Shown here: positions 5,526 to 13,331 of the stretch, piece by piece | Position numbering within the stretch: the stretch's first letter is position 1 | Layout: the number at the start of each line of letters is the position of its first letter | Source of the DNA: a virus | DNA: 20,757 nt | Virus record (IMG/VR): IMGVR_UViG_3300042390_001180 | Location: 1 to 20,757 of that record | Direction: 5' to 3' (one strand) | Made by a program: the position numbers and the translations under genes | Notes under the pieces: generated by a model | Seen by the model: only the letters and a program-made list of their open reading frames with translations | Told to the model about the DNA's origin: nothing | The model's database searches: none

Positions 5526-6545
5526 ATGTCTATTTGTGCCACATATCATGAATTAACTGCATCAGTTGAATCTCTACTTCAAGAAAAACCAAAAGCAATT
5601 GCAACAATAAATCTGTTTGAGTATTTTCAAAAATTAGCAGAGTGGGGTTATGTAGATTTTAAACGTAATTTTTTAAATGATAGATTTTGTGGCTTGATTT
5701 CAGATTTACAATTTGATGATACAAGTCATGAAGTTAAATTCGTATTTATTATTGCGGATGCAAATGCAGAGAATCAAATTGCACGAAATATGGAAACAAA
5801 TAAAACACGCCATTTAAAAAGAGAAAATAATGAAGGTGCAGATAAAAGGGTTAATGTTGCCATAAGAGTAGATGCTGTTAATCCAGCAATTGCTAAAATT
5901 GCTTTAGAGTATGAGCGAGGTATAACAATTAAAAAACTTGTTGATACCTTGAATTATTTTCTTGGTCATGCAAGAAACCATGGTGGTTTTGAAAGCTATT
6001 TTATTGGTGATGATCCTGTAGAGCGGTATCAAAAAGGACCTAAGACTGGCCAACCTAAACCTTTGGCTTATAAACCTAAATTAGAGATTAAAGCCGAAGT
6101 TGATCCAAGTATTGTCAAAGCCTTTGAAGACGGCAAAATTCAGCACGTAGATTTTTATAAACAAGCACAAAACAATACTTCATTTGATGCTACTGGGCAC
6201 TTTACACAAGATAAAATTAAAGTATCTATGAAGGTGGATACTCAAATTATTGATCCTAATTCAACAGCATTTGAAGCAAAAGTAAACGATATTAAAAATA
6301 CCTTTAGAATGTTTAAAAGTGGACAACCTGATATGCAAGGTTCTGTTTTCAATATTAATTTTAAAGATAATAATGGAAGTCTAAGATCGGCAGAATATGA
6401 TGCTGATGATGAGATTTTTCGTTTAGTTAAAAAAGAATATTTTCCAGAAGAGTTGCGACAATCTATGTCGGAGGAAGATGAAAATGGTGAGAGCCCTGCT
6501 CGTGCCAACATTCCCCTGTGTGATAGAATGTTAGCTAAGATGTAA
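5526..6545 (+). CDS. Unknown 339-aa cytoplasmic protein, candidate defence/sensor component
   Basis: AAGGAA upstream of ATG 5526 supports the start. There is no signal peptide or membrane segment. An N-terminal part (about 1-160) alternates strands and helices, with KTRHLKRENN near 95-104 and a long helix IKKLVDTLNYFLGHARN. A proline/lysine-rich linker (about 166-185) leads to a second globular part (about 186-315) and an acidic tail (SMSEEDENGES). I see no Walker, nuclease or methylase motif. The tail end overlaps nothing, and the membrane-protein gene follows after 24 bp with a strong ribosome site, so the two probably form one unit. A soluble protein paired with a small multi-helix membrane protein in a phage cargo slot resembles known two-part anti-phage systems; that reading is inference. 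Confidence 0.8.
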   Translation: MSICATYHELTASVESLLQEKPKAIATINLFEYFQKLAEWGYVDFKRNFLNDRFCGLISDLQFDDTSHEVKFVFIIADANAENQIARNMETNKTRHLKRENNEGADKRVNVAIRVDAVNPAIAKIALEYERGITIKKLVDTLNYFLGHARNHGGFESYFIGDDPVERYQKGPKTGQPKPLAYKPKLEIKAEVDPSIVKAFEDGKIQHVDFYKQAQNNTSFDATGHFTQDKIKVSMKVDTQIIDPNSTAFEAKVNDIKNTFRMFKSGQPDMQGSVFNINFKDNNGSLRSAEYDADDEIFRLVKKEYFPEELRQSMSEEDENGESPARANIPLCDRMLAKM

Positions 6546-6569
6546 TCCCACCTATAAAAGGAGGTAGTT

Positions 6570-7160
6570 ATGTTTGAATTGATATTTAAGCCATTAAACT
6601 ATCTTAGTATAAGATGGGATAATGGAATCATTAATAAAACTCGGTTTGATTTTATTATTCCCACTATAATTGCTTTATTTATTAGTGCAGTTATGACTTT
6701 TATATGGTTTATAATTGGTTCTGGTAAATCAAACATTTTTACAAATGATTTAACTTATTATTTAATTTGTTTTCTACAAACTATGCCGGGTTTTTATATT
6801 GCAGCCTTAGCTGCAATATCTACTATCAATAGTACTACTATGGATCAGCCTATGGCGGGAGACCCTCCTAAAGAAAAGTATGTTGAATATAATCCATATA
6901 AAGTTTATTGGATTGAAATGAACAGAAGAAGATTTTTAGCAAGATTATTTTCTTACCTTACATTTATTAGCATTACATTGTTTGGTTTTTTATTAATCAT
7001 TAGATTTTCTTATAGTTTAGAAATTAAAATTTCTTCACTTTGGTTGATTTATTTAACCTATTTTATTTCTTGTTTTATTATTATTTTTTCTCTCGCACAA
7101 CTAATAATGATGACATTTTTAAGTCTTTATTATTTAGGTGAAAGAGTACATAAAAACTAA
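6570..7160 (+). CDS. Four-helix inner-membrane protein (196 aa), candidate effector partner
   Basis: A near-ideal ribosome site, AAAGGAGGTAG, precedes ATG 6570, the strongest in the cargo block. Hydrophobic segments lie at about 27-50, 61-84, 121-149 and 155-190. A polar loop at 85-120 contains a Pro/Gly-rich patch (MAGDPPKEKYVEYNPY) and the basic MNRRRFLARL before the third helix. Both termini are probably cytoplasmic. No transporter or enzyme family is recognised. It closes the cargo operon and is followed directly by an intrinsic terminator. Partnering with the 339-aa protein is suggested by spacing. As a membrane effector of an abortive-infection or superinfection-exclusion system it would be typical in size, but it could also be an unrelated envelope modifier. 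Confidence 0.8.
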   Translation: MFELIFKPLNYLSIRWDNGIINKTRFDFIIPTIIALFISAVMTFIWFIIGSGKSNIFTNDLTYYLICFLQTMPGFYIAALAAISTINSTTMDQPMAGDPPKEKYVEYNPYKVYWIEMNRRRFLARLFSYLTFISITLFGFLLIIRFSYSLEIKISSLWLIYLTYFISCFIIIFSLAQLIMMTFLSLYYLGERVHKN

Positions 7161-7184
7161 ATCCCTCACTAAGAGGGATTTTTT
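7160..7184. terminator. Strong terminator ending the cargo operon
   Basis: AATCCCTC (7160-7167) and GAGGGATT (7173-7180) make an 8-bp perfect stem with loop ACTAA, followed by a T-run to 7184. It lies at the stop codon of the four-helix protein and touches the stop codon of the convergent 52-aa gene. Weaker U-rich sequence on the minus side lets it work both ways. Confidence 0.9.
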
Positions 7185-7341
7185 ATAATTTAGAAATATA
7201 AGTACCAGTTAATAGCTGACGGTGATGATGTTGTTTTGCTTTTAAAGTTCCTTCTGCATCTAGATCCCAGCCGATATACCAGCCAGTGCTCCTTATTTGT
7301 CTTGAATCTCCCCATAAAATAAAGCCAACATCCAAGCTCAT
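7183..7341 (-). CDS. Small protein (52 aa) coupled to the Ogr-like activator
   Basis: ATG 7341-7339 overlaps the TGA of the Ogr-like gene as ATGA, and the frame runs 52 codons to TAA at 7185-7183, just before the terminator. The product starts MSLDVGFILWGDSRQ and contains a central aromatic block (GWYIGWDLDAEG) and a histidine cluster (QHHHRQL). It has no membrane segment and I do not recognise it. The tight overlap and the natural-looking composition argue for a real gene whose level is tied to the late activator. It may assist or modulate Ogr-type activation, but this is only positional. Confidence 0.65.
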   Translation of the reverse strand: MSLDVGFILWGDSRQIRSTGWYIGWDLDAEGTLKAKQHHHRQLLTGTYISKL

Positions 7342-7631
7342 TCTTTATTCTCATCAAAGCCATCATTTGCTGCTTTACGCCCAGTTATTTCTTTAAGTGT
7401 CATGAGTTTTACTTCGGAATTTGGCGTAGCGCTTGGTGATATTTCATGTGTTATCTCAATATTTCCGCTACAGGTAAAACCACAATAAATATTGGGACAT
7501 TGCAGGAATATTGTTTTTAAAAGTGGATGCTTTTGATTGCTGGAGCGAATACGAAGATTGGTCGCAGTACAATGAGGACAGAGTAATTGAGGTCTTGCAT
7601 TATTTTTTTGTGTTAAAGCAGGTGTTGTCAT
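7338..7631 (-). CDS. ogr: Ogr/Delta-type late gene transcription activator (97 aa)
   Basis: AAGAAGGT precedes ATG 7631. The N-terminal half carries the family zinc finger: CPHC at 18-21, an arginine/serine stretch (LRIRSSNQ), a hydrophobic strand and then QCPN...CG with Cys near 45 and 50, followed by FTC. In P2 and P4 this protein binds upstream of late promoters and recruits RNA polymerase through its alpha subunit to switch on capsid, tail and lysis genes. At 97 aa it is longer than P2 Ogr (72 aa), with an acidic 25-30 residue tail. Its probable target is the palindrome upstream of the tail sheath gene in this window. It lies beside the D gene block, as ogr follows D in P2, although here a com/methylase pair intervenes. 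Confidence 0.85.
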   Translation of the reverse strand: MTTPALTQKNNARPQLLCPHCTATNLRIRSSNQKHPLLKTIFLQCPNIYCGFTCSGNIEITHEISPSATPNSEVKLMTLKEITGRKAANDGFDENKE

Positions 7632-7642
7632 TTTTTACCTTC

Positions 7643-7688
7643 TTATACAAATATTTAGTCTATTTTATACAAAAGAATAAATATTTGT
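7643..7688. repeat. Repeat-rich divergent control region between ogr and com
   Basis: ACAAATATTTA (7647-7657) and TAAATATTTGT (7678-7688) are an 11-bp perfect inverted repeat with a 20-bp spacer. TTATACAAA occurs twice (7643-7651 and 7665-7673), 22 bp apart, on the same face of the helix. On the minus strand the second copy gives TATAAAAT, a possible -10 for ogr. It is probably an operator for one of the two divergent genes. Confidence 0.5.
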
Positions 7689-7713
7689 TAGAAATGTTAA
7701 TTTTTTATATCAT
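7685..7713 (+). promoter_or_regulatory. Probable promoter of the com-methylase pair
   Basis: TTGTTA (7685-7690), a 17-nt spacer and TATCAT (7708-7713) would start transcription near 7720, giving a leader of about 25 nt before the com ATG. The -35 box overlaps the right arm of the inverted repeat, so the repeat could control it. Confidence 0.45.
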
Positions 7714-7743
7714 CAGGTTGTTTTTTTATTTAGTAAAAAAATC

Positions 7744-7947
7744 ATGCAAAATTTAAAGTGTAGCTGCTGCTTCAAGCTACTGGCAAAAATAGGACTGTTT
7801 AATCATATAGAGATTAAATGTCCACGCTGTAAAACGATAAATGACTTCCAGAGCACCTTGAGTGCCTTACCTGAACGCCCAGAGCGTCCTTTAACAACAG
7901 GTAAGATTGATGAACAACTCTTCTGTAACACCGCAATACAATCCTAA
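7744..7947 (+). CDS. com: Com-like zinc-finger translational regulator (67 aa)
   Basis: The protein begins MQNLKCSCCFKLL and has a second pair CPRC at residues 26-29, giving four metal-binding cysteines (CxCC / CPRC) in the first 30 residues, the signature of the Mu Com family. In Mu, Com binds the mom mRNA and opens its blocked translation start. Here the gene overlaps the methylase start by 38 nt in another frame, the same physical relation as com and mom. The C-terminal 30 residues are proline/arginine rich and encoded over the methylase ribosome site. There is no obvious Shine-Dalgarno sequence before its own ATG. Role assigned by family and context. Confidence 0.75.
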   Translation: MQNLKCSCCFKLLAKIGLFNHIEIKCPRCKTINDFQSTLSALPERPERPLTTGKIDEQLFCNTAIQS

Positions 7948-8716
7948 AGGTCATAGCTTTTCTGGCTGGCTAGGTGGCAAATCACGGCTTTCACGCACTA
8001 TTGTTGAAATGATGCCTGAACATAAAACTTATGTTGAAGTGTTTGGGGGTGCTGGCTGGGTCTTATTTAAAAAAACGCCTTCTCGCGCTGAAGTCATAAA
8101 CGATGTGAATGATAATCTGGTTAATCTATACCGCATTTTAAAATTTCATTTTGATGCCTTCCTAGCTGAATTTGAGCACCAGTTATTTTCACGAAGCATT
8201 TTTAATGAAATGCGAAAAAATGAACGTGGTCTGACTGACATTCAACGTGCTGCCAATTTTTATTATTTATTAAGAGCTGCTTTTAGCTGCCAACTGGACG
8301 GCAGCTTTTCTTATAGTCGTGAACGTAAAACCAGTTTAAAGCTGGGTGATGAACTGCGGGAACACTTAAGTTCTATTCATGACCGGCTGAAAAAGGTAGT
8401 CATTGAAAATGCCAGTTATGACTATGTGATTAAGCGAATGGATGCACCTGAGACATTATTTTATCTGGATCCGCCCTATTGGGATTGTGAAAATGATTAT
8501 GGGGATGGGATCTGGTCTAAACAGGATTTTTATAATTTAAAAGAGCAGCTGGACAAAATTAAAGGAAAGTTCATTTTAAGCCTGAACGATACCCCTGAAG
8601 TTCGTGAACTGTTTAAAGGTTATAAGTTTGAGCAGAAAAAAATACGCTGGTCTGTAAATAACAAAGCAGCGCATGAAGATCATAATGGAAATGAACTGAT
8701 TATCACCAATTTCTAA
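7910..8716 (+). CDS. D12-class DNA adenine N6-methyltransferase (268 aa)
   Basis: I choose ATG 7910 (AGGTAA just upstream) over the in-frame TTG at 7907. Class D12 motifs are in order: GWLGGKSRL at 19-27 (motif X), VEVFGGAGWVLF at 42-53 (motif I, S-adenosylmethionine binding), a target-recognition region at about 75-165, FYLDPPYW at 184-191 (catalytic motif IV) and a final ELIITN strand. It transfers a methyl group from AdoMet to adenine N6, as do Dam and T4 Dam. No restriction partner is adjacent, so it is an orphan enzyme, probably protecting phage DNA or altering regulation. Whether it recognises GATC cannot be read from the sequence. Its stop overlaps the stop of the convergent D gene by 4 nt. 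Confidence 0.9.
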   Translation: MNNSSVTPQYNPKGHSFSGWLGGKSRLSRTIVEMMPEHKTYVEVFGGAGWVLFKKTPSRAEVINDVNDNLVNLYRILKFHFDAFLAEFEHQLFSRSIFNEMRKNERGLTDIQRAANFYYLLRAAFSCQLDGSFSYSRERKTSLKLGDELREHLSSIHDRLKKVVIENASYDYVIKRMDAPETLFYLDPPYWDCENDYGDGIWSKQDFYNLKEQLDKIKGKFILSLNDTPEVRELFKGYKFEQKKIRWSVNNKAAHEDHNGNELIITNF

Positions 8717-10200
8717 TTGTCGGCTTTGACCTGTTGTAGCATATCCTTCTTCGCATTAAGCCGCGGTAATTCGCTTTTTAAGCGTTTTTCTGCGGCTTTT
8801 TTACTTTGATAGACGTTATCAATCACTTTCGGATTGGATTGATCACCCAAGGTTACCCAATAGCGCGGTGCAGGTTTTTTACCGACCGTATATTGTGCTT
8901 TAAGACCGGTATAGGGTTTAATTTCAAGTTCATTATGCGCTGAAAACTTTCCAGTCTCCGGATCCAGCAAGGCAAATTCACGATTCAAACGGGCTTGAGC
9001 AGCTTCCTTGCTGATATATAAATAAGTGAAGTGTTTGGGATTGGATTGATCCCCTTTTGTCAGCGATACAGCTTTATCGCCTAATTGGTAATAAACTACT
9101 ACCCCTGTCCATTTCTTATCTTTTTCTGCTTCAAACTGGTCTTCAAACAGTTCTGCCACGTCATCGGCATCCGGACAGAATACTTCCAATTCAAGCCCTG
9201 TAGTGAAGCCATTGTCTGCATCCAAAGTGTGAGTAACCCGTGTACCTAGCCAGTAAATATCATCAATCTGCTCTTTCAAACCATCAAACAGATAAGTCAT
9301 TTCCGGAATAAGTTCAGGCTTGCCCAATGCGAGCGTATAGCTGAATGTGAGTGCCGAGCGTTTTAAGTCAGCCAGTTTAGCTTTTGCTGCCAAGGTTGCG
9401 GACTGTTTGTCCTGGTGAATATGGCGAAGTTCTTTAATGTTCTGGTTGCTTGCATCGCCATAAACGACTTCGAGTTTCTTTGCCTGTTCAGCATCGTAAT
9501 ACCAGGCTCGGACTGCGGTAATCTCTTCCCCACCATCGGTATTGCTGTAGCGGTGCTGATCTCCTTTATCACGAGTGATTAGGAACGTTGGCAAAGTTTG
9601 CCCAGAAACGGTTTGTGCTGCACCTTTAGGCATAAATAATAAAGTGCCATTTTTAATCGATGCGATGGCATCGTGTTCATCTGCCAGCCGAGTCAATAGA
9701 TTGGCATTTGATTCATTTTGAACAAGATGAATGACTTTGTGCTGAGCAAGCGATTCATGAATCACGACATCGAGCTCATGTTCAAATGCAATTGCGTACA
9801 TGATTTCTGAAAGTGTGACGTTATTAAAACTACGATCCTTTTTCTGCTTCAGTCCCGCTTTTAGGTCGGCACTGGTTGCACGAATAGTCAGTACATCCGG
9901 TGCACCGGAATGTTCGACTTCCTTCACGGTATATTGGCCTTTATAGACCAACCCTTCATTGCTCCAGCCGATCCATGCCTCTATTACAACCCCCTTGGCC
10001 GGAATATTAAGGATGCCGTCATGGTCTGAAAACTGTAATTCAAGTGAATCTGATTCTAGACCACGGTTGTCTGTAATCACTAAACTCATTAGTCGTTCAA
10101 CGGCTTCTTTACGAAGGTCATTTCCTGAAGTTTTCAGCTTAAAGATTGCTTGAGGATAGCTGTCATCTAGTTTATTGCTGATTACTGAAAGAATACTCAT
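8713..10200 (-). CDS. D: P2 gpD-like baseplate hub/tail protein with repeat extension (495 aa)
   Basis: The body matches P2 gpD, the hub protein linking tube and baseplate: ESDSLELQFSDHDG, VIEAWIGW...VYKGQYTVKEVEHSG, LTIRATSADLKAGLKQKKDRSF and the later WLGTRVTHTLDADNGFTTGL are typical. P2 gpD is about 387 aa; this one has roughly 110 extra C-terminal residues holding two related units (about 370-412 and 440-485), each with LxxGDQSNPK, an aromatic strand and SKxAAxxRL. Such an extension could bind an envelope polymer or another tail protein. It is the last gene of the tail operon; its ATG overlaps the U stop as TAATG. Confidence 0.9.
   Translation of the reverse strand: MSILSVISNKLDDSYPQAIFKLKTSGNDLRKEAVERLMSLVITDNRGLESDSLELQFSDHDGILNIPAKGVVIEAWIGWSNEGLVYKGQYTVKEVEHSGAPDVLTIRATSADLKAGLKQKKDRSFNNVTLSEIMYAIAFEHELDVVIHESLAQHKVIHLVQNESNANLLTRLADEHDAIASIKNGTLLFMPKGAAQTVSGQTLPTFLITRDKGDQHRYSNTDGGEEITAVRAWYYDAEQAKKLEVVYGDASNQNIKELRHIHQDKQSATLAAKAKLADLKRSALTFSYTLALGKPELIPEMTYLFDGLKEQIDDIYWLGTRVTHTLDADNGFTTGLELEVFCPDADDVAELFEDQFEAEKDKKWTGVVVYYQLGDKAVSLTKGDQSNPKHFTYLYISKEAAQARLNREFALLDPETGKFSAHNELEIKPYTGLKAQYTVGKKPAPRYWVTLGDQSNPKVIDNVYQSKKAAEKRLKSELPRLNAKKDMLQQVKADN
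8831..9051. repeat. Direct repeat within the D gene
   Basis: GGATTGGATTGATC occurs at 8831-8844 and again at 9038-9051, 207 bp apart. It encodes the GDQSNPK core of the two C-terminal protein repeats of the D product. The identical bases suggest recent duplication or strong conservation of the motif. Confidence 0.8.
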
Positions 10201-10625
10201 TAAAACAAACTCCCCGCTACTGCACCCACTACCCCGGAAATGAGTGCGCCTGCGGATTTGGTTTTACTGAGTTTCAAACTGAATTCGACTTTGCGTGGTT
10301 TACCATTTTTAAAAAAATAGGTCTGGGTTTCATCAAGTGAATCAATTTTCCACATACCATAGATTTTCCCGCTTCCAGAAATAAGCGGAAAAGATTTTCC
10401 TGTATTACCCATTAAGCGTAATGCCGTCAGGGAAAGCTGAGATCCAAATTCGGGAACAATAGAACCATCCAGAGTAATGTTGTCCTCTCCGGGACCGGTA
10501 TATTGATATGCTGGTGCTTGACCGACGCGAGAATTACTCGCGTGTCGCCAACTGGTTGTACGTTGCAGGCTTTGATAAGTTGCTGTTGGTATTGAAAATA
10601 CAAACATGCCAAAGATCATCATCAT
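10200..10625 (-). CDS. U: P2 gpU-like tail terminator protein (141 aa)
   Basis: The sequence MMMIFGMFVFSIPTATYQSL, then WRHASNSRVGQAPAYQYTGPGEDNITLDGSIVPE and a KSFPLISGSGKIYGMWKIDSLDE core, are characteristic of P2 gpU. This protein caps the top of the tail tube and sheath and controls tail length completion. Length is close to the P2 homologue. AAGGAAAA lies 9 nt before the first of three consecutive ATGs, so initiation could use any of them. It is 12 bp after T and joined to D by a one-base TAATG overlap, indicating coupled translation. Confidence 0.9.
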   Translation of the reverse strand: MMMIFGMFVFSIPTATYQSLQRTTSWRHASNSRVGQAPAYQYTGPGEDNITLDGSIVPEFGSQLSLTALRLMGNTGKSFPLISGSGKIYGMWKIDSLDETQTYFFKNGKPRKVEFSLKLSKTKSAGALISGVVGAVAGSLF

Positions 10626-10637
10626 TGTGTATTTTCC

Positions 10638-13331
10638 TTATTCCGAGTCTTGGTAGCTGTCGCGTACGCGCTGCATTTTTTGACGTTGGCGCTGGTCCAG
10701 CATTTGCCCTACCATTTGCGCGATCTGCTGTACTGACTGCCCCGGCTGTGCATGAATATGCATAGTGATGGTGTCACCCTGAACCGTAATGTCACCACGG
10801 CTGCTGCCGACTGGTTGTGCATGTGAGGTTTTTATTTTGGCCAGTGCCGGAGCAACATTAATCTTTTGCATTACTCCGGACATGTTTGGACTAAAAATAC
10901 CGAGCACGTCTGCAAACTTGGTTTTTAGTTCTGGAAAACCCTGTTGTAGACCTAAGCGCAAGCCACCCATGATGTGACCACCCAGCCCTGCCATGACACG
11001 CGATGGACTTCTAATTTTTTGTTTTTCTTTGAAATAAGAAGGTATATAGCTTGTCACTTCTGACCAGATTGATTTGAGTTTGTTAAAACCTGATTTAATA
11101 CCATTAACCAAACCATCAATGATCATGCCGCCAAAGCCAGTAAACTTTGCAGGGAGTTCAATGCCAAACCAGCTTAGAACCTTAGCAAATACTGCATAAA
11201 ACAGCCCGATAGGCGACCAGTTCAGAATAAGTGCACTCATGCCTTGAATACCGCCTGAAAAAGCCGTTTTGGCTTCGGTAATGCGTGCTCCGAACCACGC
11301 CCCGATAGGTGCAAAAATGGCTGTGATTTTGGTCCATAAATCACTAAAGAATGCAGAAATGGGTCCCCAGTTTTTGTAAATGAGATAGGCAGCAACCGCA
11401 ATGGCTGTGATGGCCAATAGAATTGGGTTGGTCAGCATAAGTCGGCCTAACCACATAAATACATTGCCCAAGCCCATAAATGCCATTTTAACGACATTAA
11501 AAATAGCGGGTAATACTGAAAACACTCTTGAAAATATGGCTGTGGATCCAGTAAACGTTGCCATCATGAGCCGAAGACTCAACATGCCCAGAATAAGCGG
11601 TGAAAAGACTGCAAGCGCCCCACCAATTACGATAAGACTGGCTGCAATACCCAGTAAACCCACGCCTAGCATTTTGGCTAATGTTGGATTGCGTTCCATC
11701 CAACCATTAAAGCCTTGAAGCGCACTGGTGGCAGTTTCAATCGCACTGGTATAAATGGGTAAAATCGTGGTGCCGAACTTAAGATAAGCATCGTGCAGAT
11801 TGGCCTTTGCTTCAATTTCTTTACCCGTTGTTGTTCCCATGGCTTTGGAATTTAACTTGTCAATGTCGTCTGCACCTGAATTGAGCTTGGCATTTTTATG
11901 AATCTGCTCACGTTGCATATACATTTGAGCAAACAGGTTGGATGCAGTCCGGTTAGTAAAAACACTGCCCATTGCATCGATAATATCGCCTTCTTTGGTA
12001 ATGCCTTTGGATTTTAATTGTGGTACCAGAACCTGTTCCATCCAAGCGAACTGATCTTTCTTAAAGAGTTCGGCACCTTTAATGGCTCCAACATCTAAAA
12101 ATGAAATTTGACCCGCTTTATCATGTTTGACTTTACTCGGGTCTTCAATCAACCCTAGACGTTCCATATTATTTGCAGCACGTTTAGTCGTACGACCTTG
12201 GTAAACGTTTTGGTAAGCGGACATCATGGCTGTACCAACACGAAAGCCACCCATTTCCTGCACCAGCGGTTCAAGTTTGTAATAAAATGCCTTGTTGTCA
12301 ATGCCTTTGGCAGCAATACCACCAGTCTTGATCACGTTTAGCCACTCTTCAGCCTGAACACGTCCACCTGTTGCCGTAATGACTTGCTGAATGATATTGG
12401 CTTGTTCGTGGAAGGCTTTTTCACTTTTTAAGCCGTTACGCATTTCGATGACTTTGAGCATATCCATGAATTTTTTTTCATTTTCTGCTCCGTCATCGCC
12501 ATACATGGCTTTGTTGGAAAATTTCATTTTAGCCAATGTGGGTGCAACCATTTGTGCATGATGTACGTCTGCAAATGCAGTTACGCCATCACGTACCAAT
12601 TGCAAATTATCAAGCGTAGACGTACCAAAGGTTTTCATAGCTTTAGCATATTGAATGGCTTCTTTTGTGGATTCTTTGCCTAAACCTAAAGATGCAATCC
12701 TATTTTCTTCAACCTCAACATGCTTGGTTTCATCAATAGGCTTACGCATTGAATACATTGCACCAATGCCTGTTGCTGCTGCACCCGCACCGTACATAGC
12801 CGCAGAACGTAAATTTCCAGATGTACGCTGATAGTTCTGTTGCATCTGATTCATGCGACGTAGTCGGTTCTGCTGTTCTTGCAACGCCTGATTGGCTTGA
12901 TTGAGCTGATTACGCAAACGCTGCTGATGATCTGCTAGTCGATTCGTCGAGAGTCCTGAATTGTTCATTTCAGTACGCATGCGCTGCAGCTCAACACGGT
13001 TTTTTTCATATTCCTGTTTAAGCTTGCGTGCTTTGGCGACAGATTTATCAAATTCTTTTGTTAAAGCATCTGATGGGTTGGCAGACATTTGCTGGCGCAA
13101 AGATTTGATATGTGATTGAAGATCCTGAAGTGCTTTCGCATTATCTTGTACAGCTTTTTTCTGTTTTGTGTAGCCATCTATTTTCTTTTGCTGATCATTG
13201 AGGGCTTTAATTTCATCTTTTGTTTTCTTCAAAGCTTTGCTGGCAGCATTACTGCTACCAACAATAAGCTTTAAAGCTGGGCTAAGGTTATTTCTTCCCC
13301 CAAAAATAACTTCTAATCTTAATTGTTTCAT
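10638..13331 (-). CDS. T: Tail tape measure protein gpT (897 aa)
   Basis: At 897 codons this is the longest gene in the window, as expected for a tape measure whose length sets tail length (P2 gpT is about 815 aa). Residues about 35-165 are a Lys/Gln-rich coiled coil (repeated LQSHIKSLRQQM-type heptads, QQRLRNQLNQANQALQEQQN). A TP901-like core follows at about 200-450. Hydrophobic helices cluster at about 545-620 (LGVGLLGIAASLIVIGGALAVF) and again at about 640-665, consistent with membrane insertion during DNA injection. The Gly/Ser-rich C-terminus ends in QRQRQKMQRV. Its ATG (13331) overlaps the stop of the E' frame as ATGA, so it is coupled to the frameshifted E+E' chaperone, as in P2 and lambda. 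Confidence 0.95.
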   Translation of the reverse strand: MKQLRLEVIFGGRNNLSPALKLIVGSSNAASKALKKTKDEIKALNDQQKKIDGYTKQKKAVQDNAKALQDLQSHIKSLRQQMSANPSDALTKEFDKSVAKARKLKQEYEKNRVELQRMRTEMNNSGLSTNRLADHQQRLRNQLNQANQALQEQQNRLRRMNQMQQNYQRTSGNLRSAAMYGAGAAATGIGAMYSMRKPIDETKHVEVEENRIASLGLGKESTKEAIQYAKAMKTFGTSTLDNLQLVRDGVTAFADVHHAQMVAPTLAKMKFSNKAMYGDDGAENEKKFMDMLKVIEMRNGLKSEKAFHEQANIIQQVITATGGRVQAEEWLNVIKTGGIAAKGIDNKAFYYKLEPLVQEMGGFRVGTAMMSAYQNVYQGRTTKRAANNMERLGLIEDPSKVKHDKAGQISFLDVGAIKGAELFKKDQFAWMEQVLVPQLKSKGITKEGDIIDAMGSVFTNRTASNLFAQMYMQREQIHKNAKLNSGADDIDKLNSKAMGTTTGKEIEAKANLHDAYLKFGTTILPIYTSAIETATSALQGFNGWMERNPTLAKMLGVGLLGIAASLIVIGGALAVFSPLILGMLSLRLMMATFTGSTAIFSRVFSVLPAIFNVVKMAFMGLGNVFMWLGRLMLTNPILLAITAIAVAAYLIYKNWGPISAFFSDLWTKITAIFAPIGAWFGARITEAKTAFSGGIQGMSALILNWSPIGLFYAVFAKVLSWFGIELPAKFTGFGGMIIDGLVNGIKSGFNKLKSIWSEVTSYIPSYFKEKQKIRSPSRVMAGLGGHIMGGLRLGLQQGFPELKTKFADVLGIFSPNMSGVMQKINVAPALAKIKTSHAQPVGSSRGDITVQGDTITMHIHAQPGQSVQQIAQMVGQMLDQRQRQKMQRVRDSYQDSE

